From positions 2,473,501-2,537,500 of the forward strand of contig NZ_CP074380.1 of the NCBI RefSeq assembly GCF_022695595.1: 64,000 nucleotides of DNA, written 5' to 3'. The notes beneath the pieces are model-generated. The model did no database searches, had not been told where the DNA came from, and was given only the letters and a program-made list of their open reading frames with translations. The stretch comes from Streptomyces sp. MST-110588. Lineage in GTDB: Bacteria; Actinomycetota; Actinomycetes; Streptomycetales; Streptomycetaceae. Positions 35,531 to 44,198 of the stretch are shown here, piece after piece; positions within the stretch are counted from its first letter, which is position 1; each line of letters starts with the position of its first letter. The position numbers and the translations under genes are program-made.

Positions 35531-36517
35531 GTGAACAGCGAGCACGCGCGGGACAGCGAGCACAGCGAACACACGCGGGACGGCGGGCGCGGCGAACACG
35601 CGCGGGACACGGCCGGACAGGTCGCCGACGACGGACGCGCGGACCCCGCCACCGAGGTGTTCATCGCCCACCGCAACCTGCTGTTCACGGTCGCCTACGA
35701 GATGCTCGGCTCGGCCGCCGACGCGGAGGACGTCCTGCAGGAGACCTGGCTGCGGTGGTCGGGTGTCGACCTCGGCACGGTACGGGACCAGCGCGCCTAC
35801 CTCGTACGGATCACCACGCGCCAGGCGCTGAGCCGACTGCGTACGCTCGGCCGCCGCAAGGAGTCCTACGTCGGCTCCTGGCTGCCCGAGCCACTCCTCA
35901 CCACGCCCGACGTGGCCGAGGACGTCGAACTGGCCGACAGCGTCTCGATGGCGATGCTGCTGGTGCTGGAAACACTCGCCCCGACCGAGCGGGCGGTGTT
36001 CGTGCTCCGCGAGGTGTTCGACCTCGGGTACGACGAGATCGCCGAAGCCGTCGAGAAGACCCCGGCCGCCGTCCGCCAGATCGCGCACCGGGCCCGGGCA
36101 CACGTCGCGGCACGCCGGCCGCGCGGAGTCGTTTCCCCCACCGAGACCCGCGACGCGCTCGACGCCTTCCAACGGGCGGCCGACACAGGCGATCTGCAGT
36201 GCCTGCTCGACATCCTCGCGCCGGATGTCGTCTTCCTCGGTGACGGCGGCGGCATCAAGCAGGCCGTCCCGCGGCCCGTCGTCGGAGCCGACAAGGTGGC
36301 CCGTCTGCTGGCCGCCGGACTGGGCAGGATCGCCGCCATGGGATCGATGCAGCCGGTACAGGTCAACGGCTACCCCGCGCTGATCCTCCAGCTCGACGGC
36401 ACGATCGACACCGTCGTGACGGTACGTGTCGACAACGGCCTCATCACCGGCCTCTACGCCGTACGCAACCCCGAGAAGCTCTCCCACATGCAGCAGGAAA
36501 CCCCCCTGCGCCGCTGA
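35531..36517 (+). CDS. ECF41-group sigma factor (SigJ-type) with SnoaL-like C-terminus
   Basis: A 328-residue protein from GTG 35531, with AGGAG six bases before. The first 45 residues are a charged His/Glu/Arg/Asp repeat (EHARDSEHSEHTRD), unusual for the family. Region 2 reads LFTVAYEMLGSAADAEDVLQ, and region 4 LAPTERAVFVLREVFDLGYDE. The SnoaL-like extension (DALDAFQRAADTGDLQCLLD, VFLGDGGGIKQAV) ends with NPEKL. The extension replaces an anti-sigma and controls activity. It is divergent from an AhpD-like gene. Confidence 0.93.
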   Translation: MNSEHARDSEHSEHTRDGGRGEHARDTAGQVADDGRADPATEVFIAHRNLLFTVAYEMLGSAADAEDVLQETWLRWSGVDLGTVRDQRAYLVRITTRQALSRLRTLGRRKESYVGSWLPEPLLTTPDVAEDVELADSVSMAMLLVLETLAPTERAVFVLREVFDLGYDEIAEAVEKTPAAVRQIAHRARAHVAARRPRGVVSPTETRDALDAFQRAADTGDLQCLLDILAPDVVFLGDGGGIKQAVPRPVVGADKVARLLAAGLGRIAAMGSMQPVQVNGYPALILQLDGTIDTVVTVRVDNGLITGLYAVRNPEKLSHMQQETPLRR

Positions 36518-36682
36518 CCCCGAACCCAGAACAGCACCCCCGAATGCCTCCCCCACATCCAACCTTCGCCCCCTCCCCCTCCCCTCCCCCCACCTCCACC
36601 CCGCCCGTCCCTCCTCCCGGTGCGTCCCTATTCGCACCTGCCCCCTCCGCACCCCACGCGCACTCCCTTGCGTGTGTCCAGC

Positions 36683-37658
36683 TCACGTAACGAGCAGCGT
36701 CTTGCCGATGACCTCGCGGGCTTCCATCGCCGCATGTGCCTCCGCCGCCCGCTCCAGGGGCATGGTCTGTCCGATCACCGGCGTCAGCTCTCCCGCTGCC
36801 GCCCGCCTCAGGATCCGGGCGATCCATGCGGGGGCCGCCGCTGCGAAGCCGTAGAGCTGGTCCAGTCCGATCACCGTCACTCCGGGCCGGACAGCCCGTG
36901 CCGCCTGCGCGTCGGTCGCCGCACCGCCGGCGGCGCCGTGTACGGAGAACCGCCCGCCGTGCGCCACCACCCCGAGCGCGGCCCGGCCCGTCTCCCCTCC
37001 GACTCCGTCGAACACCACGTCGGGGCCCGCCCCGCCGGTGACCTCCCGTACACGCTCCGTCCAGCCCGGCGCCGAGTAAATCCACGGCCGCCTCGGCGCC
37101 CAGCTCCCGTATGAGTGCGAGCTTGCGCTCACCGCGCGCGGCACCCACCACCCGGGCACCCGCGGCCCGGGCGAGCTGGACGAGCAGGCTGCCGACGCCA
37201 CCGGCCGCGGCCTCCACCAGTACCCACTCACCGGGCTTGAGCCGCGCGCCTTCCACGAGGCCGAGGGCAGTCGCCCCGTCGTCGATCAGCGCCGCCGCTT
37301 CCGGCAGGCCCAGCCCGTCGGGGACGGGATACAGCTCGTCCACCGCGGCCACCGCCCGTTCGGCGTGGGCGCCCTCCCTTCCCACGGTCGTGCCGACCAC
37401 GCGCCGCCCGGCCCAGCTCCGGTCCACCCCCTCCCCCACCGAGAGCACCCGCCCGGCGAGCGTCCCGCCCGGCACCCAGGGCAGCCGGGGCAGCGGAGGG
37501 CCGGGGGTGTACCCGCTCCGTAGCTGTGTCTGTACGAAGTCGATACCGGCGGCGGCCATACCGACCACCACCTGTCCAGGCCCCGCCACCGGATCCGGCA
37601 CCGCCGTGGCCACCAGCACCTCGGGCCCACCGAACTCCGTCATCCGCACCGCCCGCAT
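36683..37658 (-). CDS. Quinone oxidoreductase-like MDR enzyme, apparent frameshift
   Basis: Starts at ATG 37658 with GGAGG seven bases upstream. The N-terminal MDR half (MRAVRMTEFGGPEVLV, PWVPGGTLAGRVLSVGEGVD) and the cofactor motif VEAAAGGVGSLLVQLARAAG are intact. The frame breaks at ATTTAC (AAA on the plus strand, 37078-37080). Removing one T gives AVDYSAPGWTERVREV and continues VFDGVGGETG to GKTLLVT at 36683. As sequenced, the protein would continue with an unnatural tail to 36444. Restored, it is about 325 residues, the normal size for NADPH:quinone oxidoreductases. Confidence 0.8.
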
Positions 37659-37782
37659 ACCGGCCCCTCCATCGCTTGTCGTCAGATCCGGTTGCGGATC
37701 CTGCTTCCTCAAGCGCGGTTGAGGTCAAGCGCCGGGTCGTGCCTCCCCGGCCGGGGAGGCCGGCGTGCCGGTCAGGTCCGGG

Positions 37783-37883
37783 TGATGGATTCGAGTGATG
37801 GATTCGAGTGATCGACTCAGGCGTGATCGATGCGGGTGATCCATGGGGGTGATCGATTCGAGGTGATCGATTCGGGGTGATCA
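37783..37883. repeat. 13-15 bp tandem repeat array (about eight units)
   Basis: Head-to-tail units of the form GTGATCGATTCGG, ranging from 13 to 15 bp. Two are GTGATGGATTCGA; the last is GTGATCAAGCGG and includes the stop codon of the DUF4097 lipoprotein gene. GATC and ATCGAT recur. Noncoding apart from that stop. It lies upstream of the quinone oxidoreductase start. Confidence 0.75.
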
Positions 37884-38612
37884 AGCGGCTTTGACGGTGA
37901 TGGCTCCGTTGTCGGTGGTCAGGTCGATGCGGTGGTCGCCGGACGGGTCGTTGGGTATGCCGATGCTCTGGTGGCCGTTGTCGTTCTTGGCGGATATCCG
38001 GTAGCGGCCGGCCGGCACGGTGAGACTGACGGCGCCGTTCGTGGTCTCGGCCCGTATGTCCTGCGCCGTGGCCGGTGCGAGTTCGATCCCGCCGTTGGAG
38101 GTCTCGGCGTCGATGCTCTTGCCCTTCAGGCCGCGTCCGGTGATCCGTCCGTTGGTGGTCCGTACCTTCACCGGGCCCGCCGCATCGTCCACCTTCACGG
38201 CTCCATTGCTCGTCGTGACATCCACTTCGCCCACCTGGGACAGGGTGACCGCGCCGTTCGAGGTCTGGCCGCCGACCCGGGTCCCCACGGGTACCTCGAC
38301 GGTGTAGCTCACCGAACAGCTCTTGCCGCAGCCGCCGAGTATCAGGACGCCGTTCTCCACCCGGTGGGACGCTCCTTCCGGCCGGTCGCCCCGGTATTCG
38401 ACTTTCCGGTGGACGGAGATTTCGTCGACGTCCTTTTCACCGCGCACCTCGACGGCGCCGGAGCCGTTGTCGAGCCGTACGGAAGTGATCTTCTGCGACA
38501 CCTTGCCGTCGTCCTCGAAAGTGGAGGAGTCCCACAGCCCGCAGGAGCTGACTCCCCCGACGGCGACTCCGACGAGCGCGATGGCCGCCAAGTGGCGCAG
38601 GTGCCGACGCAT
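37881..38612 (-). CDS. DUF4097 beta-strand repeat lipoprotein
   Basis: A 243-residue protein from ATG 38612, just after GGGGGA (an ATG at 38630 has no ribosome site). The signal peptide reads MRRHLRHLAAIALVGVAVGGVSSC, with lipobox Cys24. Beta-helix repeats alternate the words TSNGAVTL, TTSNGAVKV, TTNGRITG, ETSNGGIEL, ETTNGAVSL and TTDNGAITV. It is predicted to sit on the outer face of the membrane. It is a second DUF4097 protein in this window, unrelated in location to the PadR-linked one. Confidence 0.85.
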   Translation of the reverse strand: MRRHLRHLAAIALVGVAVGGVSSCGLWDSSTFEDDGKVSQKITSVRLDNGSGAVEVRGEKDVDEISVHRKVEYRGDRPEGASHRVENGVLILGGCGKSCSVSYTVEVPVGTRVGGQTSNGAVTLSQVGEVDVTTSNGAVKVDDAAGPVKVRTTNGRITGRGLKGKSIDAETSNGGIELAPATAQDIRAETTNGAVSLTVPAGRYRISAKNDNGHQSIGIPNDPSGDHRIDLTTDNGAITVKAA

Positions 38613-38906
38613 GGATTCCCCCGATTGCATGGAAGTTGCTGGTCAAGGCCACTTTGTGGGCCATTGCTCGATGAGGCTATGGCATCCGCCGCGACGTGAC
38701 CATGGGGAAAACCCCCGGCTCGGAGGTGTGGAATTCCGCAATCCTCGGGCGACCGCCGACGCCGCGCCCATACCGCCGAGTGGCGGTCGGATCTCTCCAG
38801 TTCTGACGGCAGAAGATTGGCGGATCCATGAGCATCTCCCGCGCTCGTACGACCAACACTGGTCAGGTACCGATTCCGACCGCGCACGGCGCGCACAGGG
38901 GACATC

Positions 38907-39845
38907 ATGACGGGGTCACGCATCCTGGCTCTCGGCCATTACCAGCCCTCCAAAGTGCTCACCAACGATGATCTGGCGAAGATCGTGGACACCGACGACG
39001 CCTGGATCAGCAGCCGTGTCGGCATCCGCACCCGCCATGTCGCGGCGCCGGACGAGAGCGTGGCGGCGATGGCCACCGCCGCGGCGGCCAAGGCACTGGC
39101 CGCCGGCGGGCTCCGCCCCGATGACATCGACCTGGTACTCGTCGCCACCTGCACGGCGACGGACCGCAGCCCCAACACCGCCGCGCGGGTGGCCGCCCGG
39201 CTCGGACTGCGGGCCCCGGCCACCATGGACATCAACGTCGTCTGCTCCGGCTTCACCCACGCGCTGGCCACCGCCGACCACGCCATCCGGGCCGGGTCGG
39301 CCACCAACGCGCTGGTCATCGGGGCCGAGAAGTTCACGGACGTGGTGGACTGGACCGACCGCTCGACCTGCGTCCTGGTCGGGGACGGCGCGGGCGCCGC
39401 GATCGTCACCGCCTCTCCCGAGCCGCTGATCGGCCCGGTGCTGTGGGGCTCGGTCCCCGAGATGGGCCACGCAGTACGGATCGAGGGCGAGCCGGCGCGC
39501 TTCGCCCAGGAAGGCCAGGCGGTCTACCGCTGGGCGACGACCCAGCTCCCGCCCATCGCGCGCGAGGTCTGCGAGCGCGCCGGCGTACGGCCCGAGGACC
39601 TGGGGGCAATCGTGCTGCACCAGGCCAATCTGCGGATCATCGAGCCGGTCGCGCAGCGTATCGGCGCGGTCAACGCCGTGATCGCGCGCGATGTCGTGGA
39701 CTCGGGGAACACCTCGGCCGCCTCCGTGCCGCTGGCCCTGTCCAAGCTGGTCGAGCGGCGTGAGATCGCCCCCGGGGCGCCGGTGCTGCTGTTCGCCTTC
39801 GGCGGGAACCTCTCGTACGCGGGGCAGATCATCCGCTGCCCTTGA
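38907..39845 (+). CDS. Beta-ketoacyl-ACP synthase III-like (KAS III) protein
   Basis: A 312-residue thiolase-fold enzyme starting at ATG 38907. The Cys-His-Asn triad is complete: Cys113 in NVVCSGF, His238 in VLHQANLRI, Asn268 in SGNTSAASVP. The active-site context NVVCSGF differs from the usual N-A-A-C-A-G-F of housekeeping FabH. No fab or polyketide genes are adjacent, so it is an orphan FabH-like enzyme, possibly starting a special fatty acid or acting as an acyltransferase. Confidence 0.88.
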   Translation: MTGSRILALGHYQPSKVLTNDDLAKIVDTDDAWISSRVGIRTRHVAAPDESVAAMATAAAAKALAAGGLRPDDIDLVLVATCTATDRSPNTAARVAARLGLRAPATMDINVVCSGFTHALATADHAIRAGSATNALVIGAEKFTDVVDWTDRSTCVLVGDGAGAAIVTASPEPLIGPVLWGSVPEMGHAVRIEGEPARFAQEGQAVYRWATTQLPPIAREVCERAGVRPEDLGAIVLHQANLRIIEPVAQRIGAVNAVIARDVVDSGNTSAASVPLALSKLVERREIAPGAPVLLFAFGGNLSYAGQIIRCP

Positions 39846-39938
39846 GGCGCCCGCGAGGTGTCCTGGGAGGGCAACCGGTCACTCGGTGGCCGACGGGCGG
39901 GATCGGTCCGGGCGAGGACCGGGCAGGGACCGAGCGGG

Positions 39939-39982
39939 GCCAGAGCGGGGGCCGGTAGTGGCCAGAGCGGGGGCCGGTAGTG
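39939..39982. repeat. Perfect 22-bp tandem duplication
   Basis: A 22-bp unit beginning GCCAGAGCGGGGGCCGG occurs at 39939-39960 and again at 39961-39982 without mismatch, in the 235-bp gap between the KAS III and VOC genes. Confidence 0.7.
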
Positions 39983-40080
39983 GCCAGGCCGGACCGCGTA
40001 CGGCCGATGCCCGGCTTCGCCCGGCTTCCGTGTCCGATTTCTTCAAGACCGTCGGTCCGGTACCTGCCTAAGGTCGCCGC

Positions 40081-40539
40081 ATGACGACCAGCTCTTTCTC
40101 TCCCGGTTCCGCTCCTTCTCCCGCCTCCTCCTCTCCCGCCGCCCGGCTGTCGGCGTTCGGCATGCCCGTGGCCGACATGGCCGCCTCCCTCGCCTTCTAC
40201 CGCCGTCTGGGCCTGGACATCCCCGCCGAGGCGGACGCCGCCCCGCACGCCGAGGTCACGCTGCCCGGCGGCCTGCGCCTGATGTGGGACCCGTACGAGA
40301 CCATCCGCTCCTTCGATCCGCAGTGGACGCCCCCGGCGCCGGGAAGCCGTGGCGCCACGGGGCTGGCGTTCGAATGCGCCGACGCCGCGGGGGTCGACAG
40401 GCTGTACGCCGATCTGGTCGACGCGGGCTACGAGGGCGACAAGGAGCCGTGGGACACGGACTGGGGGCAGCGGTACGCCGTCGTGCTGGACCCCGACGGC
40501 CGCGGCGTGGATCTCTTCGCGCCACTGCCGCACTCGTGA
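40081..40539 (+). CDS. VOC-family (glyoxalase/bleomycin-resistance-like) protein
   Basis: A 152-residue protein. After a Ser/Pro-rich start (residues 1-22) it shows a VOC fold: FGMPVADMAASLAFYRRLGLDIP, VTLPGGLRLMWDP, then GATGLAFECADAAGVDRLYADLVDAGY and YAVVLDPDGRGVDLFAPL. Metal-binding residues are not obvious, so the catalytic type cannot be assigned. AAGG lies seven bases before the ATG. Confidence 0.85.
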   Translation: MTTSSFSPGSAPSPASSSPAARLSAFGMPVADMAASLAFYRRLGLDIPAEADAAPHAEVTLPGGLRLMWDPYETIRSFDPQWTPPAPGSRGATGLAFECADAAGVDRLYADLVDAGYEGDKEPWDTDWGQRYAVVLDPDGRGVDLFAPLPHS

Positions 40540-40599
40540 GCCATTGCGGTTCCCACAGACCACCGCCGCCCTCATGGAGAGCAGTCGGCAGACCGGCGG

Positions 40600-40824
40600 T
40601 CAGGGCACTTCCCGCAGATACATGGCCCCGCAGGAGTGGCAGAACGGCGCGCTGTCGGCCGTGCCCCAGAGGTCGGCCGACTGGGTTTCGGCGTCCTGGT
40701 CCAGCTCGCGCCCGCACATCGCCGTCAGTTCGTGCCCGCGGACCATGTGCCAGGCCCGCACCCGGGCGTCCGGCTGTTTCGCCGAGGCGCCGGCCGCGTA
40801 CTCGGCGCGCATTTCGTGTTCCAT
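40600..40824 (-). CDS. Small zinc-ribbon-like hypothetical protein
   Basis: A 74-residue protein from ATG 40824 with AGGAGG nine bases upstream. It carries paired cysteines (TAMCGREL ... APFCHSCGAMYLREV) and several histidines (WHMVRGHE), suggesting a single zinc site. The family is not recognised by name. It is monocistronic. Confidence 0.65.
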   Translation of the reverse strand: MEHEMRAEYAAGASAKQPDARVRAWHMVRGHELTAMCGRELDQDAETQSADLWGTADSAPFCHSCGAMYLREVP

Positions 40825-40904
40825 GACCACGCACCTCCTTGTCCCCACGATGCGCCCGGCGCCCGTGGGAACGCCACCTCAGTGGTGGATCCGAGGGCCG
40901 AAAA

Positions 40905-41005
40905 CGTAAAGCACAGAAGACCCAGAAACGGCAGAAGGCGCAGAAGGCGCAGAAGACAAAGAAGGCTCAAGAACCCACAAAACACAGAAGGCACAGCACA
41001 AGCCC
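40905..41005. repeat. Purine-rich CAGAAG repeat tract
   Basis: Irregular repeats of CAGAAGGCG/CAGAAGACA (for example GGCGCAGAAGGCGCAGAAG) make the plus strand strongly A/G-biased and AT-richer than the surroundings. It lies directly downstream of the glutaminase stop. No gene is visible. Confidence 0.6.
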
Positions 41006-41020
41006 CGGAGGGCGCTGACC

Positions 41021-41932
41021 TCAGAACACCGACCACCCGGTCAGCGTCGTGAAGTGGTCCAGGGCCGCCGCGCCGGCCACCGAGTTGCCGCGGCGGTCCA
41101 GGCCGGGGCTCCAGACGCACAGGGTGCAGCGGCCCGGTACGACGGCGACGATGCCGCCGCCCACGCCGCTCTTGGCGGGCAGCCCCACCCGGTAGGCGAA
41201 CTCGCCGGCCGCGTCGTACGTCCCGCAGGTCAGCATCACCGCGTTGATCCGTTTGGCCTCGCGGGCCTCCAGCAGCCGGCTCCCGTCGGCCCGCAGCCCG
41301 TGCCGGGCCAGAAAGCCACCGGCCACGGCCAGGTCGCGGCAGCTCATTTCGATCGAGCACTGCCAGAAGTAGTGCTCGATGACGCTGGGGACCGGGTTCT
41401 CCAGGTTGCCGAAGCTGGCCATGAAGTGCGCGAGGGCGGCGTTGCGGTCGCCGTGGTCGGCCTCGGACCCGGCTACGGCCTGGTCGAAGGCGAGGTCCGG
41501 ATTGCCGCTCTCCTCGCGCAGGAAGTGCAGCATGGTGGTGCTGGCGTCGCCGGTCAGGGTCTGGAGGCGGTCGGTGACGACCAGCGCGCCCGCGTTGATG
41601 AACGGGTTGCGCGGGATGCCGTTCTCCCATTCGAGCTGCACCAGTGAGTTGAAGGGCGTGCCCGACGGCTCGCGGCCCACCCGGTCCCAGATCCGCTCGT
41701 TGTCCTGCGCCATCACCAGCGCCAGGGAGAATGCCTTGGATATGGACTGTACGGAGAAGGGGACCTCCCAGTCGCCCACCCCGTAAACCTTGCCGTCGAT
41801 GTCGGCCACCGCGATACCGAAACGATCCTGCGGCACACGCGCCAGTGCGGGTATGTAATCGGCCACCTGCCCATGCCCCACATACGGCCTGGCGAAGGCC
41901 GCTACCTCCTCAAGAACGGCCTGGTAGTTCAT
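41021..41932 (-). CDS. glsA: Glutaminase (serine-type, GlsA)
   Basis: A 303-residue enzyme starting MNYQAVLEEVAAFARPYVGHG; no strong ribosome site precedes ATG 41932. The nucleophile/base pair S-x-x-K sits in FSVQSISKAF. Further hallmarks are QLEWENGIPRNPFINAGAL, VIEHYFWQCSIEMSCRDLA and LPAKSGVGGGIVAVVPG. It hydrolyses glutamine to glutamate and ammonia in the cytoplasm. Its start is 10 bp from the stop of the AraC gene on the same strand, so the two may be co-transcribed. Confidence 0.93.
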   Translation of the reverse strand: MNYQAVLEEVAAFARPYVGHGQVADYIPALARVPQDRFGIAVADIDGKVYGVGDWEVPFSVQSISKAFSLALVMAQDNERIWDRVGREPSGTPFNSLVQLEWENGIPRNPFINAGALVVTDRLQTLTGDASTTMLHFLREESGNPDLAFDQAVAGSEADHGDRNAALAHFMASFGNLENPVPSVIEHYFWQCSIEMSCRDLAVAGGFLARHGLRADGSRLLEAREAKRINAVMLTCGTYDAAGEFAYRVGLPAKSGVGGGIVAVVPGRCTLCVWSPGLDRRGNSVAGAAALDHFTTLTGWSVF

Positions 41933-41942
41933 GGGGAACACG

Positions 41943-42728
41943 CTATCCCGGGCGTGTCAGGGCCCCCAGCGGGGCCCCTGTGAGGGACTTCACCTCCCGA
42001 GAGAGATGCGCCTGGTCGGCATATCCGGCCACCGCCGCCACCTGGGCGTAGGGCATCCCCGACCGCGCCAGGTCCAGCGCCCGTACGAGCCTGAGCACCC
42101 GGCCCAGCGTCTTGGGCCCGTACCCGAAAGCCTCCAGACACCGGCGGTGCAGCCGGCGCTCGCCCATACCGACGGATCGCGCCACCTGGGAGACCGTCCG
42201 CCCGTCACCGAGCGCCACGGCGATCGCGGCGATCACGTCGCGGGCGGGATCGGGCGCGCCGCCCGCGCGCAGCCGGTCCGCCGCGATCTCCTCCAGCATC
42301 CGCCCGGGAGCCGCGGCCCCGGCCACCTGCTCGGCCAGCCGCCGTACCCGGGCCTGTGGCCACAGGTCCGCCAGCGGTACGCGCAGGTCACGCAGTTCGT
42401 GCGCGGGCACTCCGAAGACCGCGGGGCCCTGGCCGGGTGCGAAGCGCAGCCCCACGAACCGCGCGCCGGGCGGGGCGTCCGGGGTGTGCGCGCGGGTGTC
42501 GGGGCCGGCCACCAGTAACCGGCCACCGGTCCAGATGAGGTCCGTACAGCCGTCGGGCAGCACCGGGCGGGGCGACGGTCCGGCCGTACGCGTCCATACC
42601 GCCGCACCGCCCGGCGCTCCTCCCAGAGGTGACGGCCTCTCTCTGTAGGTCTCTCTGTACGTCTCTCTGTGACTCCCTCCGCCGCTCTCCGCGCGGCCCT
42701 CCCCGTGGTGCTCTTCGTGACCTTCCAT
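41943..42728 (-). CDS. AraC-family transcriptional regulator (DUF6597-type sensor domain)
   Basis: A 261-residue protein from ATG 42728 with AGGAAGGG five bases upstream. Residues 20-33 are a short tandem repeat (HRETYRETYRERP) encoded by 12-bp units. The N-terminal sensor has VLPDGCTDLIW, and ARFVGLRFAPGQGPAVFGVPA. The double HTH follows: RTVSQVARSVGMGERRLHRRCLEAF and MPYAQVAAVAGYADQAHLSREVKSL. It lies just upstream of glsA, which it may control. Confidence 0.88.
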   Translation of the reverse strand: MEGHEEHHGEGRAESGGGSHRETYRETYRERPSPLGGAPGGAAVWTRTAGPSPRPVLPDGCTDLIWTGGRLLVAGPDTRAHTPDAPPGARFVGLRFAPGQGPAVFGVPAHELRDLRVPLADLWPQARVRRLAEQVAGAAAPGRMLEEIAADRLRAGGAPDPARDVIAAIAVALGDGRTVSQVARSVGMGERRLHRRCLEAFGYGPKTLGRVLRLVRALDLARSGMPYAQVAAVAGYADQAHLSREVKSLTGAPLGALTRPG

Positions 42729-42768
42729 GCGTCCCTTCCTTGCGCCCCCCACTGCCCTGTACGTACGG

Positions 42769-42804
42769 ACAACCGCCCTGTACGAAACAACCGCCCTGTA
42801 CGGA
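42769..42804. repeat. 18-bp direct repeat upstream of araC
   Basis: ACAACCGCCCTGTACGAA (42769-42786) and ACAACCGCCCTGTACGGA (42787-42804), with a partial third copy (TGCCCTGTACGTACGG) nearer the gene. Spaced direct repeats are typical of AraC binding sites, and these lie 41-76 bp before the start. Confidence 0.55.
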
Positions 42805-42984
42805 CAACGTCCCGGTGCGGACACCTGACCTCTACGGACGCCTGTTCAGCGTGGCACGGGAACGCCACGGGTGGCCGGGCCGTTGATCGGGTACGACACC
42901 ACTGGTGCCACCGGTGCGATCCGGCCGGTGACCGACCACGGCCGGGTACCCCGGCCGGCTCACCGATTTCCCAGGAGGCAGCAC

Positions 42985-43218
42985 ATGGCAGGATTCCTCG
43001 ACCGTGCCAAGGAGCAGGCCCAGCGCGGACTGGCCCAGGGCAAGCAGAAGGTCGACGAGGTGCAGCAGCAGCGGGCCGGCAACGACTTGTTGAAGAAGCT
43101 TGGGGCCGCCTACTACGCCGAGCGGCGGGGCAGCGGAGCGCCCCAGGCGACGCAGGACGCGCTCAGCGCCCTCGAAGCGCACATCGCCGCACACGGAGAC
43201 GGGTTCCTGCGCGGCTGA
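42985..43218 (+). CDS. Small helical hypothetical protein
   Basis: A 77-residue protein from ATG 42985 with AGGAGG six bases upstream. The N-terminal half is a charged amphipathic helix (FLDRAKEQAQRGLAQGKQKV), followed by LLKKLGAAYYAERRG and a helical end. It resembles small Streptomyces proteins of unknown function. No membrane segment is present. Confidence 0.7.
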   Translation: MAGFLDRAKEQAQRGLAQGKQKVDEVQQQRAGNDLLKKLGAAYYAERRGSGAPQATQDALSALEAHIAAHGDGFLRG

Positions 43219-43345
43219 GCGGCCGAGCGGCCGAAAACCGCTCGCACACGCACCGAACGGCTGGTATGGGACCTGGCGTTCCAGTACAAGCGTTTTACGA
43301 GGCGGTGCGCGGTCGGCGTCCGCCGCGCACCGAACGGAGTCGGCC

Positions 43346-43936
43346 ATGGCCCCACCCATGTCGGCTGACAGTTTCGTCAAGGCTCTGAAGGACGAGGGGA
43401 TCCAGGTCGTCGAGGTCGACGGCTGGCGTGAACACAACCGCAACCACAAGGGCCCGTGGGGCCCGGTGCACGGCGTGGTCATCCACCACACCGCGACGTC
43501 CGGGTCCGAGCGGACCGTGCGCATCTGCTACGACGGCTACGCCGGCCTGCCCGGCCCGCTGTGTCACGGCGTGATCACCAAGGACGGCACGGTCCACCTG
43601 GTCGGCAACGGCCGTGCCAACCACGCGGGTCTGGGCGACGGGGACGTACTGCGCGCCGTGATCGCCGAGAAGCGCCTTCCGCCTGTCAACGAGGCCAACA
43701 CGGACGGCAACCGCTATTTCTACGGCTTCGAATGCGAGAACCTGGGTGACGGCGCCGATCCGTGGCCACAGGCTCAGTTGGACACCATCGAGAAGGCCGC
43801 GGCGGCCGTGTGCCGTGTCCACGGCTGGACGGAGCGCTCGGTGATCGGGCACCTGGAATGGCAGCCCGGCAAGATCGACCCCCGGGGATTCACGATGGAC
43901 TGGCTGCGTGACCGTATCGGGGAACGGCTGAAATAG
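43346..43936 (+). CDS. N-acetylmuramoyl-L-alanine amidase / PGRP-type protein without signal peptide
   Basis: A 196-residue amidase_2 domain: HGVVIHHTATSGSER (zinc His pair), LCHGVITKDGTVHLVGNGRANHAG, YFYGFECENLGDG and VIGHLEWQPGKIDPRGF. Zinc ligands and the catalytic region look intact. No signal peptide or membrane anchor precedes it; the N-terminus (MAPPMSADSFVKALKDEG) is an ordinary helix. It may be a phage-type endolysin or an intracellular recycling amidase. Confidence 0.88.
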   Translation: MAPPMSADSFVKALKDEGIQVVEVDGWREHNRNHKGPWGPVHGVVIHHTATSGSERTVRICYDGYAGLPGPLCHGVITKDGTVHLVGNGRANHAGLGDGDVLRAVIAEKRLPPVNEANTDGNRYFYGFECENLGDGADPWPQAQLDTIEKAAAAVCRVHGWTERSVIGHLEWQPGKIDPRGFTMDWLRDRIGERLK

Positions 43937-44033
43937 CTCCCGGCTTGAAATGACCCGGCCGGAGCAGCCCTGGCCTGGACCAGCTCCGGCCGGAATCGGA
44001 CCCGGCTCGATTTGTGCCGGGCGTGATGTGTAG

Positions 44034-44097
44034 TGGCCTGATTCATGCCCGACGTGATTCATGCCTGGCCTGATGCATACCCGACGTGATTCACGTC
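44034..44097. repeat. Imperfect 32-bp tandem repeat
   Basis: Two head-to-tail 32-bp copies (44034-44065 and 44066-44097), 28 of 32 bases identical, starting TGGCCTGAT and sharing CCCGACGTGATTCA. They lie in the 262-bp gap between the amidase and deaminase genes, with further partial copies on either side. Confidence 0.6.
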
Positions 44098-44198
44098 CGG
44101 CCCGAAATGGTTCCAGCCGGGCAGCCGGACAGCCAGGCCGCCGGACAACCGGACGGCCCGCCGCTCCGGCACCGTCCGGCCGACGGGACAATAGGCGT

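Noticed and set aside
37783..37883. CRISPR array
   Set aside because: Units of 13-15 bp are directly abutting, with no spacers and no cas genes nearby.
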